Below are positions 24,254 to 31,964 of a DNA stretch of 32,221 nucleotides, one piece after another (positions within the stretch are counted from its first letter, which is position 1; each line of letters begins with the position of its first letter). The notes beneath the pieces are model-generated. The model saw nothing but the letters and a program-made list of their open reading frames with translations, was not told the origin of the DNA and did no database searches. The translations under genes and the position numbers were made by a program. Origin of the DNA: Rhodosalinus sediminis (GTDB lineage: Bacteria; Pseudomonadota; Alphaproteobacteria; Rhodobacterales; Rhodobacteraceae); the NCBI RefSeq assembly GCF_003385555.1, contig NZ_QOHR01000024.1, positions 1 to 32,221 of the forward strand. The letters run 5' to 3'.

Positions 24254-26050
24254 ATGTTCCAGACCTTCGAGGCCACCAGCCGCCCCGAGCAGGGGCCGCC
24301 CCGCCTGCGTCTCCTGCGCGAGGAGATGGCGCGCGCGGAGCTCGACGGCTTTCTCGTGCCGCGCGCCGACGCGCATCAGGGCGAATACGTCGCGCCCCGC
24401 GACGCGCGGCTGACATGGCTCACCGGCTTCACCGGATCGGCCGGCTTCTGCGCGGTGCTGCAGGAGGTGGCCGGCATCTTCGTGGACGGGCGCTACCGCG
24501 TGCAGGTGCGCCAGCAGGTGGCCGAGGCGTTCACCCCGGTGAACTGGCCCGAGACGAAGCTCGGGCCGTGGCTGCGCGAGCAACTGCCGCACGGCGGCGC
24601 GGTGGGCTTCGACCCCTGGCTGCACACGGTCCGCGAGATCGAAACGCTGGAGGCCGCGCTCGACCGCAGCGGCGTGCACCTCCTGCCTTCCGACAACCTG
24701 GTGGACCGCATCTGGACCGACCAGCCGGCGCCGCCCGCCGCGCCGGTCACGGCGCATCCGCTGGAGTATGCCGGCGAGCGGTCGGCGGAGAAGCGCACGC
24801 GCCTCGGCGCCGAGCTTCATGCCGCGGGCGAGGCGGCGGCGGTGCTGACGCTGCCCGATTCGATCTGCTGGCTGCTGAACATCCGCGGCGGCGACGTGCC
24901 GCGCAATCCGGTGGCCCACGGCTTCGCGATCCTGCACGCCGACGGGACGGTGGACCTCTTCATGGCGGCGGCCAAGCTCTCGGAGGTGCGCGGCCGGCTC
25001 GGCGACGGCGTGCGCCTCGCGCCGCCGGAAGATTTCGCGGACGCGCTCGCCGCGCTGGAAGGGCGCGTGCGCATCGACCCGGCGAGCGCGCCGCTCGCCG
25101 TGCTGCGCGCGCTCGAGGACGGCGCGGCCGAGCCGGTGCACGGAAGCGATCCCTGCCTCCTACCCAAGGCGCGCAAGAACGCGGCCGAGCGCGCGGGCGC
25201 CGAGGCCGCGCACCTGCGCGACGGCGCGGCGATGGCGGAGTTCCTCTGCTGGCTCGACGCGCAAGCCCCGGGCAGCGTCACCGAGATCGGCGCCGCCACG
25301 AAGCTCGAGGAGTGCCGCCGCGCCGCGCCGGAGCTGCGCGACATCTCCTTCGACACCATCGCGGGCGCCGGGGAGCACGGCGCGATCGTGCATTACCGCG
25401 TCACCGAAGAGACCGACCGCCCGCTTGAGGCCGGCGAGCTCTTCCTCGTGGACAGCGGCGGGCAATACGTCGACGGCACCACCGACATCACCCGCACGGT
25501 GCCGATCGGCCCCGCGGGCGAGGAGGAGCGCGCGGCCTATACCCGCGTGCTGCAGGGGCTGATCACGATCTCGCGGCTGCGCTGGCCCCGGGGGCTCGCC
25601 GGCCGCGATCTCGACGCGCTGGCGCGGATGCCGCTCTGGCTCGCAGGGCAGGACTACGCGCATGGCACCGGGCACGGGGTGGGCGCGTACCTTTCGGTGC
25701 ACGAGGGGCCGCAGCGCCTCGCCCGGACCGGGGAGGTGGCGCTGGAGCCCGGCATGATCCTCTCGAACGAGCCGGGCTTCTACCGCGAGGGCGCCTACGG
25801 CATCCGGCTCGAGAACCTCGTCGTCGTCGAGGAGGCCCCCGCCCTGCCCGGCGGTACCGTGGGCGAGATGCTGCGCATGCAGACGCTGACCTACGTGCCT
25901 TTCGACCGGCGGCTGATCGTGACAGAGATGCTCTCGGGGCCGGAACGCGCCTGGCTCGACGCCTACCATGCGCTCTGCCGGCGCAAACTCACGGGACGGC
26001 TGGGACCGGCGGCGCAGGCCTGGCTCGACGCGGCGACCGCGCCGATCTGA
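24254..26050 (+). CDS. pepP: Xaa-Pro aminopeptidase (peptidase family M24B)
   Basis: A cytoplasmic metallo-aminopeptidase that removes N-terminal residues preceding proline. The 598-residue protein has two N-terminal creatinase-like domains (about 1-320) and a pita-bread catalytic domain. All five metal ligands are visible: Asp400 (LVDSGGQY), Asp411 (TTDITRT), His474 (GTGHGVG), Glu506 (SNEPGFY) and Glu520 (IRLENL). The length fits the long eukaryote-like/alphaproteobacterial group (near 600) rather than the 440-residue E. coli PepP, so the symbol is approximate. The ATG at 24254 follows GGGGAGCGCCGC. A DUF427 gene begins 13 bases after the stop, probably in the same operon. Confidence 0.93.
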   Translation: MFQTFEATSRPEQGPPRLRLLREEMARAELDGFLVPRADAHQGEYVAPRDARLTWLTGFTGSAGFCAVLQEVAGIFVDGRYRVQVRQQVAEAFTPVNWPETKLGPWLREQLPHGGAVGFDPWLHTVREIETLEAALDRSGVHLLPSDNLVDRIWTDQPAPPAAPVTAHPLEYAGERSAEKRTRLGAELHAAGEAAAVLTLPDSICWLLNIRGGDVPRNPVAHGFAILHADGTVDLFMAAAKLSEVRGRLGDGVRLAPPEDFADALAALEGRVRIDPASAPLAVLRALEDGAAEPVHGSDPCLLPKARKNAAERAGAEAAHLRDGAAMAEFLCWLDAQAPGSVTEIGAATKLEECRRAAPELRDISFDTIAGAGEHGAIVHYRVTEETDRPLEAGELFLVDSGGQYVDGTTDITRTVPIGPAGEEERAAYTRVLQGLITISRLRWPRGLAGRDLDALARMPLWLAGQDYAHGTGHGVGAYLSVHEGPQRLARTGEVALEPGMILSNEPGFYREGAYGIRLENLVVVEEAPALPGGTVGEMLRMQTLTYVPFDRRLIVTEMLSGPERAWLDAYHALCRRKLTGRLGPAAQAWLDAATAPI

Positions 26051-26063
26051 AGGAGACCACGAC

Positions 26064-26408
26064 ATGGCGAACCGCATCACGATCCGCCCCGCCGAGGGCA
26101 AATGGAGCGTCCGCGCCGGGGGCGCGGTGCTCGGCGAGAGCGCGGCCGCGCTGGAGCTCGACGAGGAGGGCTATCCGCCGGTGATCTACTTCCCGCGCGC
26201 CGACCTCGCCATGGCCTTCCTCGAACGCACGGAGTCGGCGAGCCACTGCCCGTGGAAGGGCGACGCCAGCTGGTTCTCGATCGTCACCAAGTCCACCACG
26301 ATCCCCGACGCGGCCTGGAGCTACGAGACGCCGGTCGAAGGGGTGGCCGCGATCGCGGAGTACGTGGCCTTCCGCGAGAGCGATCAGGTGACCGTCGAGC
26401 GCATCTGA
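26064..26408 (+). CDS. DUF427 family protein
   Basis: This 114-residue protein has the DUF427 fold: a small beta-rich domain with KWSVRAGGAVLGES, VIYFPRADLAMAFL, SHCPWKGDASWFSI and AAWSYETPVEGVAAIAEYVAF. The CPWKGDA segment is the best-known family signature. No catalytic function is established for the family. GAAGGAGACC precedes the ATG at 26064. It probably shares a transcript with the aminopeptidase gene. Repeat copy D follows immediately, in the gap before the convergent selD gene. Confidence 0.93.
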   Translation: MANRITIRPAEGKWSVRAGGAVLGESAAALELDEEGYPPVIYFPRADLAMAFLERTESASHCPWKGDASWFSIVTKSTTIPDAAWSYETPVEGVAAIAEYVAFRESDQVTVERI

Positions 26409-26418
26409 GACCGGCGCG

Positions 26419-26497
26419 GAGGGGGGCTGTCCGCCCCCCTCTTGGCCTGCGGCCAATTCAACCCCCGAGGATATTTCCGCCAAGAAGAAGGACCGGG
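26419..26497. repeat. Dispersed palindromic repeat, copy D (full unit)
   Basis: It contains GAGGGGGGC-TGTCC-GCCCCCCTC (26419-26441), TTGGCC-TGC-GGCCAA (26442-26456), CCCCCGAGGATATTT and CCAAGAAGAAGGACCGGG. On minus it reads in the sense orientation downstream of selD, at the convergent junction with the DUF427 gene. The first hairpin has one more G-C pair and a longer loop than copies B and E; compensated change in both arms supports selection for the stem. Confidence 0.8.
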
Positions 26498-26508
26498 GCG
26501 CGCGGGCG

Positions 26509-28674
26509 TCAGTCGGCGGCGCCGGGGCGGCAGGCGATTGCGGGCGGGCCGGCCGTCACGCGGCCGATGCGGTGGGCGGGGACGCCGGCCTGCGCGAGCT
26601 CGGGCAGGAGATGCGCGGCGGCGGCCTCCGGCAGGGCGGCGAGGAAGCCGCCGGCGGTCTGCGGGTCGTGGAGGAGCGCGCCGCGCGCGCCCTCGGCGCC
26701 GGTGACCGGGGCGTGGGCGCGGTTCTCCGCCCAGATGGTGGAGCGCACCCCCGCCTCGGCGAGGCGGAGGGCGCCGGGGTAGAGCGGCAGGGCCTCCGGG
26801 TCGATCTCGGCGGCGACGCCCGAGGCGGTGCAGATCGCCATCAGGTGCCCCGCGAGGCCGAAGCCGGTGACGTCGGTCATGGCGTGCGCGCCACGCAGGC
26901 GCTCGGCCGCCGCGCCCTGCGGTGTCTCCATGGTTTCGAGGAGGGTGGCGATCTCCTCGCCGCGGGCTTTGAGTCGCATTTCGGCGGCGAGGAGCGTGCC
27001 GCTGCCGATGGGGCGGGTGAGGATCAGCGCGTCGCCCGGCCGCGCGCCGGCGAGTGTGACCGGATCGCCGTCGAGGAGGCCGGTCACCGTGAAGCCGAGG
27101 GTCGTCTCGCCGCCCATGGTGGAGTGCCCGCCCGCAAGCTCGGCGCCGGCGGCGCGCAGCGTGTCGGAGGCGGCCTCGAGGATCTCCTCGAGGGTGCGGC
27201 GCTGGAGCGCCGGGCGCATGCGGGGCAGGATCACCGTGGCGAGCGCGGCCTGCGGGCGCGCGCCCATGGCCCAGATGTCGCCCATGGCGTGGAGCGCCGC
27301 GATGCGGGCGAGGCGCGCGGGATCCTCGGTGAAGGCGCGCAGGTGGTCGGTGGTGAGCACCTGCCGCGCCTCGCCCACGCGGAGCACCGCGGCGTCGTCG
27401 CCGGGCACGCTCAGCACGTCGGCGCGCGCGGGCGCGGGGAGACCCGCCGTCGCCCCGGCCAGCGCTGCGGGCGCGAGCTTCGAGCCGCAGCCGGCGCAGA
27501 GCGGCTCGGCGGGCTCCTGCGCGTCGGGGGCGGGGGCGGGCGTCATCGCGGGGAGGTCGCGGAGCTTCTCCATGAAGCCGCGGTCGATGCGGTCCTTGAG
27601 CCGCCAGAGGAGCGGGCTTTCGACCGCGAGGCCGCCCTTCTCGGCGAGGGCGGATTTTTCGCCGAGGGAGATGAGCTTCAGGTAGTCGCGCTGCGGGCGA
27701 TAAGGGCGGAGCCGCGCGCCGGTCGCGGCGGCGCGCAGGTTGTCGTGCAGCACCGGCGCGGCGCGCACGGCGTAGACCCCGGCCTTGGGGCGCGGCGCGT
27801 GCGAAAGATGGGCGCAGTCGCCGGCGGCGAAGAGGTCGTCGCGCCCCTCCACCCGGAGGTCGGGGCCGACGCGGAGCGCGCCCTGCTCGGTCGGCAGGCC
27901 CGTCTCGGCGAGCCAGGGCTGCGGGCGGGCGCCGGCGGCGCCGGCCACGAAGGCGGCCGGCACGGTCTCGCCGCTCGCGAGCCGCACGCCGTCTTCGAGG
28001 ACCTCCGCCGCCGGGGCGCCGAGGCGTAGCGTCACGCCCTGCCGCGCGAGCGCGGCGGCGAGGCGGCGGCCGGCTGCGCCGGGCGCGGGGAGCTCCGGCG
28101 CGGCCTCGATCACGGTGACCTCGGCCGCGCATCCGCGGGCGCGGAGCGCGTGCGCCATGGCCATCGCGAGCTCGAGCCCGGCCACGCCGCCGCCGATCAC
28201 CGCGGCGCGGGGCGCGGCCCGCCCGGCCTCCGCGGCGTCGAGGAAGGCGGCCCAGCGCCGCGAGAGCCCCTCGAGCGGCTTGGCGGGGACCGCGTGCGCG
28301 GCGAAGCCCAGCAGGTCCGGCATCTCGGAGGTCACGCCGACGTCGATCGAGGCGATGTCGTAGTGGATGCGCCGGTCGCCCACGGTGATCGCCCGCGCCT
28401 CCGGGTCGAGCGCGGTGGCGCGGCCGAGGATCAGCCGCGCGCCGGCGAAGCGGGCGAGGCGGACGAGGTCGATCTCGAGCGCGGCGCGGGGATAGTGGCC
28501 GGCGACGTGGCCCGGCAGCATGCCCGAGTAGGGCGCGGTGGGGCCCGGGTTGATCAGCGTCAGCCGCGCCGTGGGCAGGAGCGCCATGCCCCACTTGCGC
28601 AGCACGAGCGCATGGGCGTGGCCGCCGCCCACGAGCACGATGTCGCGGGTGAGCTCTGGGGCGGGCTGCATCAT
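26509..28674 (-). CDS. selD: Selenide, water dikinase fused to an FAD/NAD(P)-oxidoreductase domain
   Basis: The 721-residue protein joins two enzymes. Residues 1-375 are a pyridine-nucleotide-disulfide-type flavoprotein (NDH-2-like), with VLVGGGHAHALVL near 13-25, a second nucleotide site AAVIGGGVAGLELA near 160 and AAGDCAHL. Residues 390-721 are SelD, which makes selenophosphate from selenide and ATP for selenocysteine or 2-selenouridine. Its active loop is CAGCGSKLAP: Cys396 and Lys399 match E. coli Cys17 and Lys20, while Ser398 replaces Cys19. GDDAAVL, TTDHLRAF, GGHSTMGGET and DVTGFGL complete the site. Such fusions are known; the flavin part may make or deliver selenide. Starts M1/M2 lie at 28674/28671; an upstream frame to 28785 enters repeat E. 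No selA, selB or selU is nearby. Confidence 0.92.
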   Translation of the reverse strand: MMQPAPELTRDIVLVGGGHAHALVLRKWGMALLPTARLTLINPGPTAPYSGMLPGHVAGHYPRAALEIDLVRLARFAGARLILGRATALDPEARAITVGDRRIHYDIASIDVGVTSEMPDLLGFAAHAVPAKPLEGLSRRWAAFLDAAEAGRAAPRAAVIGGGVAGLELAMAMAHALRARGCAAEVTVIEAAPELPAPGAAGRRLAAALARQGVTLRLGAPAAEVLEDGVRLASGETVPAAFVAGAAGARPQPWLAETGLPTEQGALRVGPDLRVEGRDDLFAAGDCAHLSHAPRPKAGVYAVRAAPVLHDNLRAAATGARLRPYRPQRDYLKLISLGEKSALAEKGGLAVESPLLWRLKDRIDRGFMEKLRDLPAMTPAPAPDAQEPAEPLCAGCGSKLAPAALAGATAGLPAPARADVLSVPGDDAAVLRVGEARQVLTTDHLRAFTEDPARLARIAALHAMGDIWAMGARPQAALATVILPRMRPALQRRTLEEILEAASDTLRAAGAELAGGHSTMGGETTLGFTVTGLLDGDPVTLAGARPGDALILTRPIGSGTLLAAEMRLKARGEEIATLLETMETPQGAAAERLRGAHAMTDVTGFGLAGHLMAICTASGVAAEIDPEALPLYPGALRLAEAGVRSTIWAENRAHAPVTGAEGARGALLHDPQTAGGFLAALPEAAAAHLLPELAQAGVPAHRIGRVTAGPPAIACRPGAAD

Positions 28675-28751
28675 GGGAACCCCCGGATCGTCACGGGGCG
28701 GGCTTACCGGGTTCGGCGCCGTCTGCAAAGCGGGACGCGCCGTCGCGGGGG

Positions 28752-28820
28752 GAGGGGGCGCTGCCCCCTCTTGGCCTGCGGCCAATTCACCCCCGGGATA
28801 TTTGGACCAAGAAGAAGTCC
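28752..28820. repeat. Dispersed palindromic repeat, copy E (full unit)
   Basis: GAGGGGGC-GCT-GCCCCCTC (28752-28770), TTGGCC-TGC-GGCCAA (28771-28785), then CACCCCCGGGATATTT and CCAAGAAGAAGTCC. It lies between the dctM stop and the selD start, both on minus, and reads in sense downstream of dctM. As the only obvious structure in the 163-bp gap, it may separate the TRAP operon from selD transcription. Confidence 0.8.
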
Positions 28821-28837
28821 GCCGCCACGCAGCCCGC

Positions 28838-30154
28838 TCAATCGGGCAGCAGGAAGAGGGTGATCGCCGGGAAGGCCACGAGGAGCGCGACGCGCAGGAT
28901 GTCGGAGCCCACGAAGACGAGCACGGCGCGGTAGGTGGCCGCCATCGGCGTCTCGCGGTCCATGTTGTTGATGATGAAGAGGTTGAGCCCCACCGGCGGG
29001 GTGATGAGCCCCACCTCGACCACGATCAGCACGAGGATGCCGAACCAGATCGCCACGTGCTCGGCCGGCATGCCGAAGTCGAGCGCCGAGATCACTGGGA
29101 AGAAGATCGGCACCGTGAGAAGGATCATCGAGAGCGAATCCATCAGGCAGCCGAAGAGCAGGTAGAGACAGAGGATCGCGATCAGCACCATCCACGGGCT
29201 GAAGCCCTGCTCGACCACGGCGCGCGAGAGCTCCTGCGGCACCTGCGTGAGCGCGAGGAAGCCGTTGTAGAACCCGGCGCCCAGCACGATGAAGAAGATC
29301 ATCGCGGTGGATTTCGCGGTCGCCGTGAAGCTCTCGCCCAGCGTGCGGACCGTCAGCCCGCCGTTGGCGAGCGCGATCAGCCCGGTGCCGAAAGCGCCCA
29401 CCGCCGCGGCCTGCGTCGGCGTGAAGATGCCGCCGTAGATGCCGCCGACCACGGCGACGAAGACGAGGAGCACCGGCCAGACCGCCGCCAGCGCGCGGAG
29501 GCGTTCGGCCCAGGGGATCGGGGCGCGCACGCCGGCGGCGTCGGGGTTGAGGCGCACGTAGATCGAGATCGCCGTCATGTAGCCGGCGGCGGCGAGGAGG
29601 CCGGGCACGACGGCGGCGAGGAAGAGCTTGGCGATGTTCTGCTCGGTCAGGATCGCGTAGATCACCAGCACCACCGAGGGCGGGATCAGGATGCCGAGGG
29701 TGCCGCCGGCGGCGAGCGTCGCCGTGGAGAACCCGCCCGAGTAGCCGTAGCGCTTGAGCTCGGGCAGGGCGACGCGGCTCATCGTGGCCGCCGTGGCGAG
29801 CGAGGAGCCGCAGATCGCGCCGAAGCCCGCGCAGGCGCCGACGGCGGCCATCGCCACGCCGCCGCGGCGGTGGCCGAGAAAGCCCTCGGCGGCGCGGAAG
29901 AGCGCCTGGCTCATGCCGCCGAGCGTGGCGAAATAGCCCATGAGCAGGAACATGGGCACGATGGTGAGCGAGTAGTTCGAGAAGGTCGTGTAGGCCTCGG
30001 TCTTGAGGCGCGCCATGGCCATGAACGGCCCGTTCATCACCAGCCACAGCCCCCCGAAGCCGGTGACGAACATCGCCAGCCCGATCGGCACCCGCGCGAA
30101 GATCAGCAGGAGGAGGACCGGGAAGGACCAGATGCCGATGGCGAGATCGCTCAT
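28838..30154 (-). CDS. dctM: TRAP transporter large permease DctM
   Basis: The 438-residue large membrane subunit of a tripartite ATP-independent periplasmic transporter, which uses an ion gradient to move the solute. About 12 hydrophobic segments are visible. Family landmarks are FARVPIGLAMFVTGF, FLLMGYFATLGGMS, the loop ACAGFGAICGSSLATAATM, GGTLGILIPPSVVLVIYAI, and the second repeat with GCLMDSLSMILLTVPIF and VGLITPPVGLNLFIIN. The ATG at 30154 overlaps the dctQ stop (ATGA). The frame extends well upstream inside dctQ as a shadow. Confidence 0.96.
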   Translation of the reverse strand: MSDLAIGIWSFPVLLLLIFARVPIGLAMFVTGFGGLWLVMNGPFMAMARLKTEAYTTFSNYSLTIVPMFLLMGYFATLGGMSQALFRAAEGFLGHRRGGVAMAAVGACAGFGAICGSSLATAATMSRVALPELKRYGYSGGFSTATLAAGGTLGILIPPSVVLVIYAILTEQNIAKLFLAAVVPGLLAAAGYMTAISIYVRLNPDAAGVRAPIPWAERLRALAAVWPVLLVFVAVVGGIYGGIFTPTQAAAVGAFGTGLIALANGGLTVRTLGESFTATAKSTAMIFFIVLGAGFYNGFLALTQVPQELSRAVVEQGFSPWMVLIAILCLYLLFGCLMDSLSMILLTVPIFFPVISALDFGMPAEHVAIWFGILVLIVVEVGLITPPVGLNLFIINNMDRETPMAATYRAVLVFVGSDILRVALLVAFPAITLFLLPD

Positions 30155-30675
30155 TCCGCCGCTCCGTCGCCCGTCTCGATGAGGTCGTGGTTCGTCCAGA
30201 GCTCCCAGGCGCGGGCCGCCGCCGTCCAGACGCCGACGGCCGCGGCGGCGACCGCGCCGACGAGGCTCGCCGCGTAGGACCACCAGACCGGGAACTGCAG
30301 CAGGAAGGTCGTCTGCCCCGAGCGGAGGCGCGCCTGCATGCCCTCCTCGAGCTGCACGGCGATGACTACCAGCACGGCGGCGAAGAGCGCCTCGGTCGCC
30401 GCCCGCAGCAGGCGGAAGGCGCGCCCGGTCAGCCAGTTCGTGAAGATGTCCACCGTCGCGTGGCCGGCGGTGATCTGGCAGAGCGGCAGGAAGGCGAAGA
30501 TCGCGAAGGCCATGCCGGCCTGCACCAGCTCCTCCTCGCCCGGGATCGGGCCGAGGGCCGTCTGACCGCCGAGGATCGAGGCGACGGTCACGAGGATCGT
30601 GGCCGAGAGCACGAGACCGCCCAGCATCGCCATGACGCGGGCGAAGCCGTGAACGATGCGATGGATGCGCTGCAC
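30151..30675 (-). CDS. dctQ: TRAP transporter small permease DctQ
   Basis: The small membrane subunit, 174 residues with four hydrophobic helices (about 12-36, 50-68, 90-108 and 130-152). The second contains the conserved GEEELVQAGMAFAIFAFLPLC and is followed by GHATVDIFTN. The start is GTG at 30675, with GGGGAGG 5-6 bases upstream; no better ATG exists. It lies 74 bp after dctP, behind a strong hairpin, and overlaps dctM by 4 bases. The extended C-terminus ending ETGDGAAE is hydrophilic and probably cytoplasmic. Confidence 0.93.
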   Translation of the reverse strand: MQRIHRIVHGFARVMAMLGGLVLSATILVTVASILGGQTALGPIPGEEELVQAGMAFAIFAFLPLCQITAGHATVDIFTNWLTGRAFRLLRAATEALFAAVLVVIAVQLEEGMQARLRSGQTTFLLQFPVWWSYAASLVGAVAAAAVGVWTAAARAWELWTNHDLIETGDGAAE

Positions 30676-30700
30676 GCGGACCTCCCCGGGTCGAACGACG

Positions 30701-30733
30701 ACGGGCCGCGGCGCAGGCGTCGCCGCGGCCCGT
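30701..30733 (-). terminator. Hairpin between dctP and dctQ
   Basis: ACGGGCCGCGGCG (30701-30713) and CGCCGCGGCCCGT (30721-30733) form a perfect 13-bp stem with a 7-nt loop. It lies 16 bases past the dctP stop and ends 25 bases before the dctQ start, on the sense strand of the operon. No U-tract follows. It probably stabilises the dctP message and reduces read-through, so the binding protein outnumbers the membrane subunits. Confidence 0.6.
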
Positions 30734-30749
30734 GTCAGCTTGCGGCGGC

Positions 30750-31805
30750 TCAGTAGGCGCCGTCGTAGCTGTCGTGATACTCTTCCATGAGGGCGCGCGC
30801 CGCGTCGATCAGGGCCTGACCGTCCTTGCCGTCCTCTTCCATGCCGGCGATCCAGCTATCGTAAACCGGCTGCGCGCGATCGATCCAGACCTGCGTCTCC
30901 TCCGCGGAGAGCGTGACGATCTCGTTCCCGGCCTCGACGGCCATCTCGCGCGCGGGGGCGTCGGCCGCGGCCTGCGTGCCGCCCGCGAAGACCGAGAAAT
31001 CCAGCCGCGAGTTGGCGTCGACGACCGCCTGCAGATCCTCCGGCAGGCTTTCGTAGCGTGCCTTGTTCATGGCGAGCACGAAGGTCAGGGTGTAGAGGCC
31101 CGGCCCCTCGAACTCGGTGTGATGCTCGACGAGCTCGGGAATTCGGAGCGACGAGGTCACCTCCCAGGGGATGGTGGTGCCGTCGATCACGCCCTTCGAG
31201 AGCGCCTCGGGCACCGCGGGGACCGGCATGCCCACGGGCTCCGCGCCCACGCGCGTCAGCAGCTCGTTGACGAGGCGCGAGCCGCCGCGGATCTTCATCC
31301 CGTCGAGATCCGAGGGCGCGCGCACCGGCGTGTCGGTATGGAACATCCCCGGCCCGTGCACCCAGGTGCCGAGGATCTCCACGTCGGCGAATTCGCTCTC
31401 GGCCATGCGCTCTTCGTGGAGCTTCCAGAAGGCGTAGGAGGCCGCGCGGGCGTCCTCGACGAAGAAGGGCAGCTCGAAGACCTCGGTCGAGGGGAAGCGG
31501 CCCGGCGTGTAGCCGACCACCGTCCAGACGACGTCGGCGATGCCGTCGATCGCCTGATCGATAAGTTCGGGCGGGGTGCCGCCGAGCTGCATCGCGGGAA
31601 AGCGCTGAACCTCGATGCGCCCGTCGCTCTCGGCCTCGACGCGGTCGGCCCAGACGTCGAGGATCTGGCTCGGCACCGCCGATTGCGCCGGCAGGAAATG
31701 GTGCAGCCGCAGCGTCACCTCCTGCGCCGCCGCGCCTCCGGCGAGCCCGAGGCCCAGCGCCGCGGCCCCGGCGAGCCCCATCAGCCCTCTGCGATCGATC
31801 GTCAT
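30750..31805 (-). CDS. dctP: TRAP transporter substrate-binding protein DctP
   Basis: The periplasmic solute receptor of the TRAP system, 351 residues. A twin-arginine-like signal (DRRGLMGLAG, then a Gly/Ala/Leu-rich stretch) is probably cut near AAAQ at residue 27-28. The mature domain has LRLHHFLPAQSAVP, EVQRFPAMQLGG, and DLDGMKIRGGSRLVNELL, whose Arg in KIRGG is the usual salt-bridge residue for a carboxylate. It continues with GVIDGTTIPWEV and the C-terminal helices. The ligand is likely an organic acid but cannot be named. The ATG at 31805 has GGGGAGG about 8 bases upstream. It is the first gene of the operon dctP-dctQ-dctM. Upstream lies an inverted repeat around the putative -10. Confidence 0.94.
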   Translation of the reverse strand: MTIDRRGLMGLAGAAALGLGLAGGAAAQEVTLRLHHFLPAQSAVPSQILDVWADRVEAESDGRIEVQRFPAMQLGGTPPELIDQAIDGIADVVWTVVGYTPGRFPSTEVFELPFFVEDARAASYAFWKLHEERMAESEFADVEILGTWVHGPGMFHTDTPVRAPSDLDGMKIRGGSRLVNELLTRVGAEPVGMPVPAVPEALSKGVIDGTTIPWEVTSSLRIPELVEHHTEFEGPGLYTLTFVLAMNKARYESLPEDLQAVVDANSRLDFSVFAGGTQAAADAPAREMAVEAGNEIVTLSAEETQVWIDRAQPVYDSWIAGMEEDGKDGQALIDAARALMEEYHDSYDGAY

Positions 31806-31833
31806 GTGACACCTCCCCGTTGTCCTCGATCCG

Positions 31834-31869
31834 GGCGCGATTTGTAGCATGTCGCGCCGGTCATGCACC
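31834..31869 (-). promoter_or_regulatory. Candidate dctP promoter and operator
   Basis: On minus, TACAAA (31846-31841) is a good -10 preceded by TGC, with a weak GGTGCA (31869-31864) 17 bases upstream. GGCGCGA (31834-31840) and TCGCGCC (31852-31858) form a perfect 7-bp inverted repeat whose 11-base spacer contains the -10. A repressor bound there would block polymerase; the palindrome would also form a hairpin at the message 5' end. No regulator gene is adjacent in the window. Confidence 0.4.
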
Positions 31870-31900
31870 CCTTTTTCTTCGGCGGCGCGCCCCCCATGCT

Positions 31901-31928
31901 TTGCAGTGCGAATCGGCTTTGCTAGCGT
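31901..31928 (+). promoter_or_regulatory. Promoter-like pair facing right
   Basis: TTGCAG (31901-31906) and TAGCGT (31923-31928) are 16 bases apart, with GC before the -10 as at the livG site. It would drive the open frame that starts at 31965, or another gene beyond the edge. Confidence 0.35.
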
Positions 31929-31964
31929 CCTGCGACGAGAGACCCGAGGCGAGAGCGGACCGGA

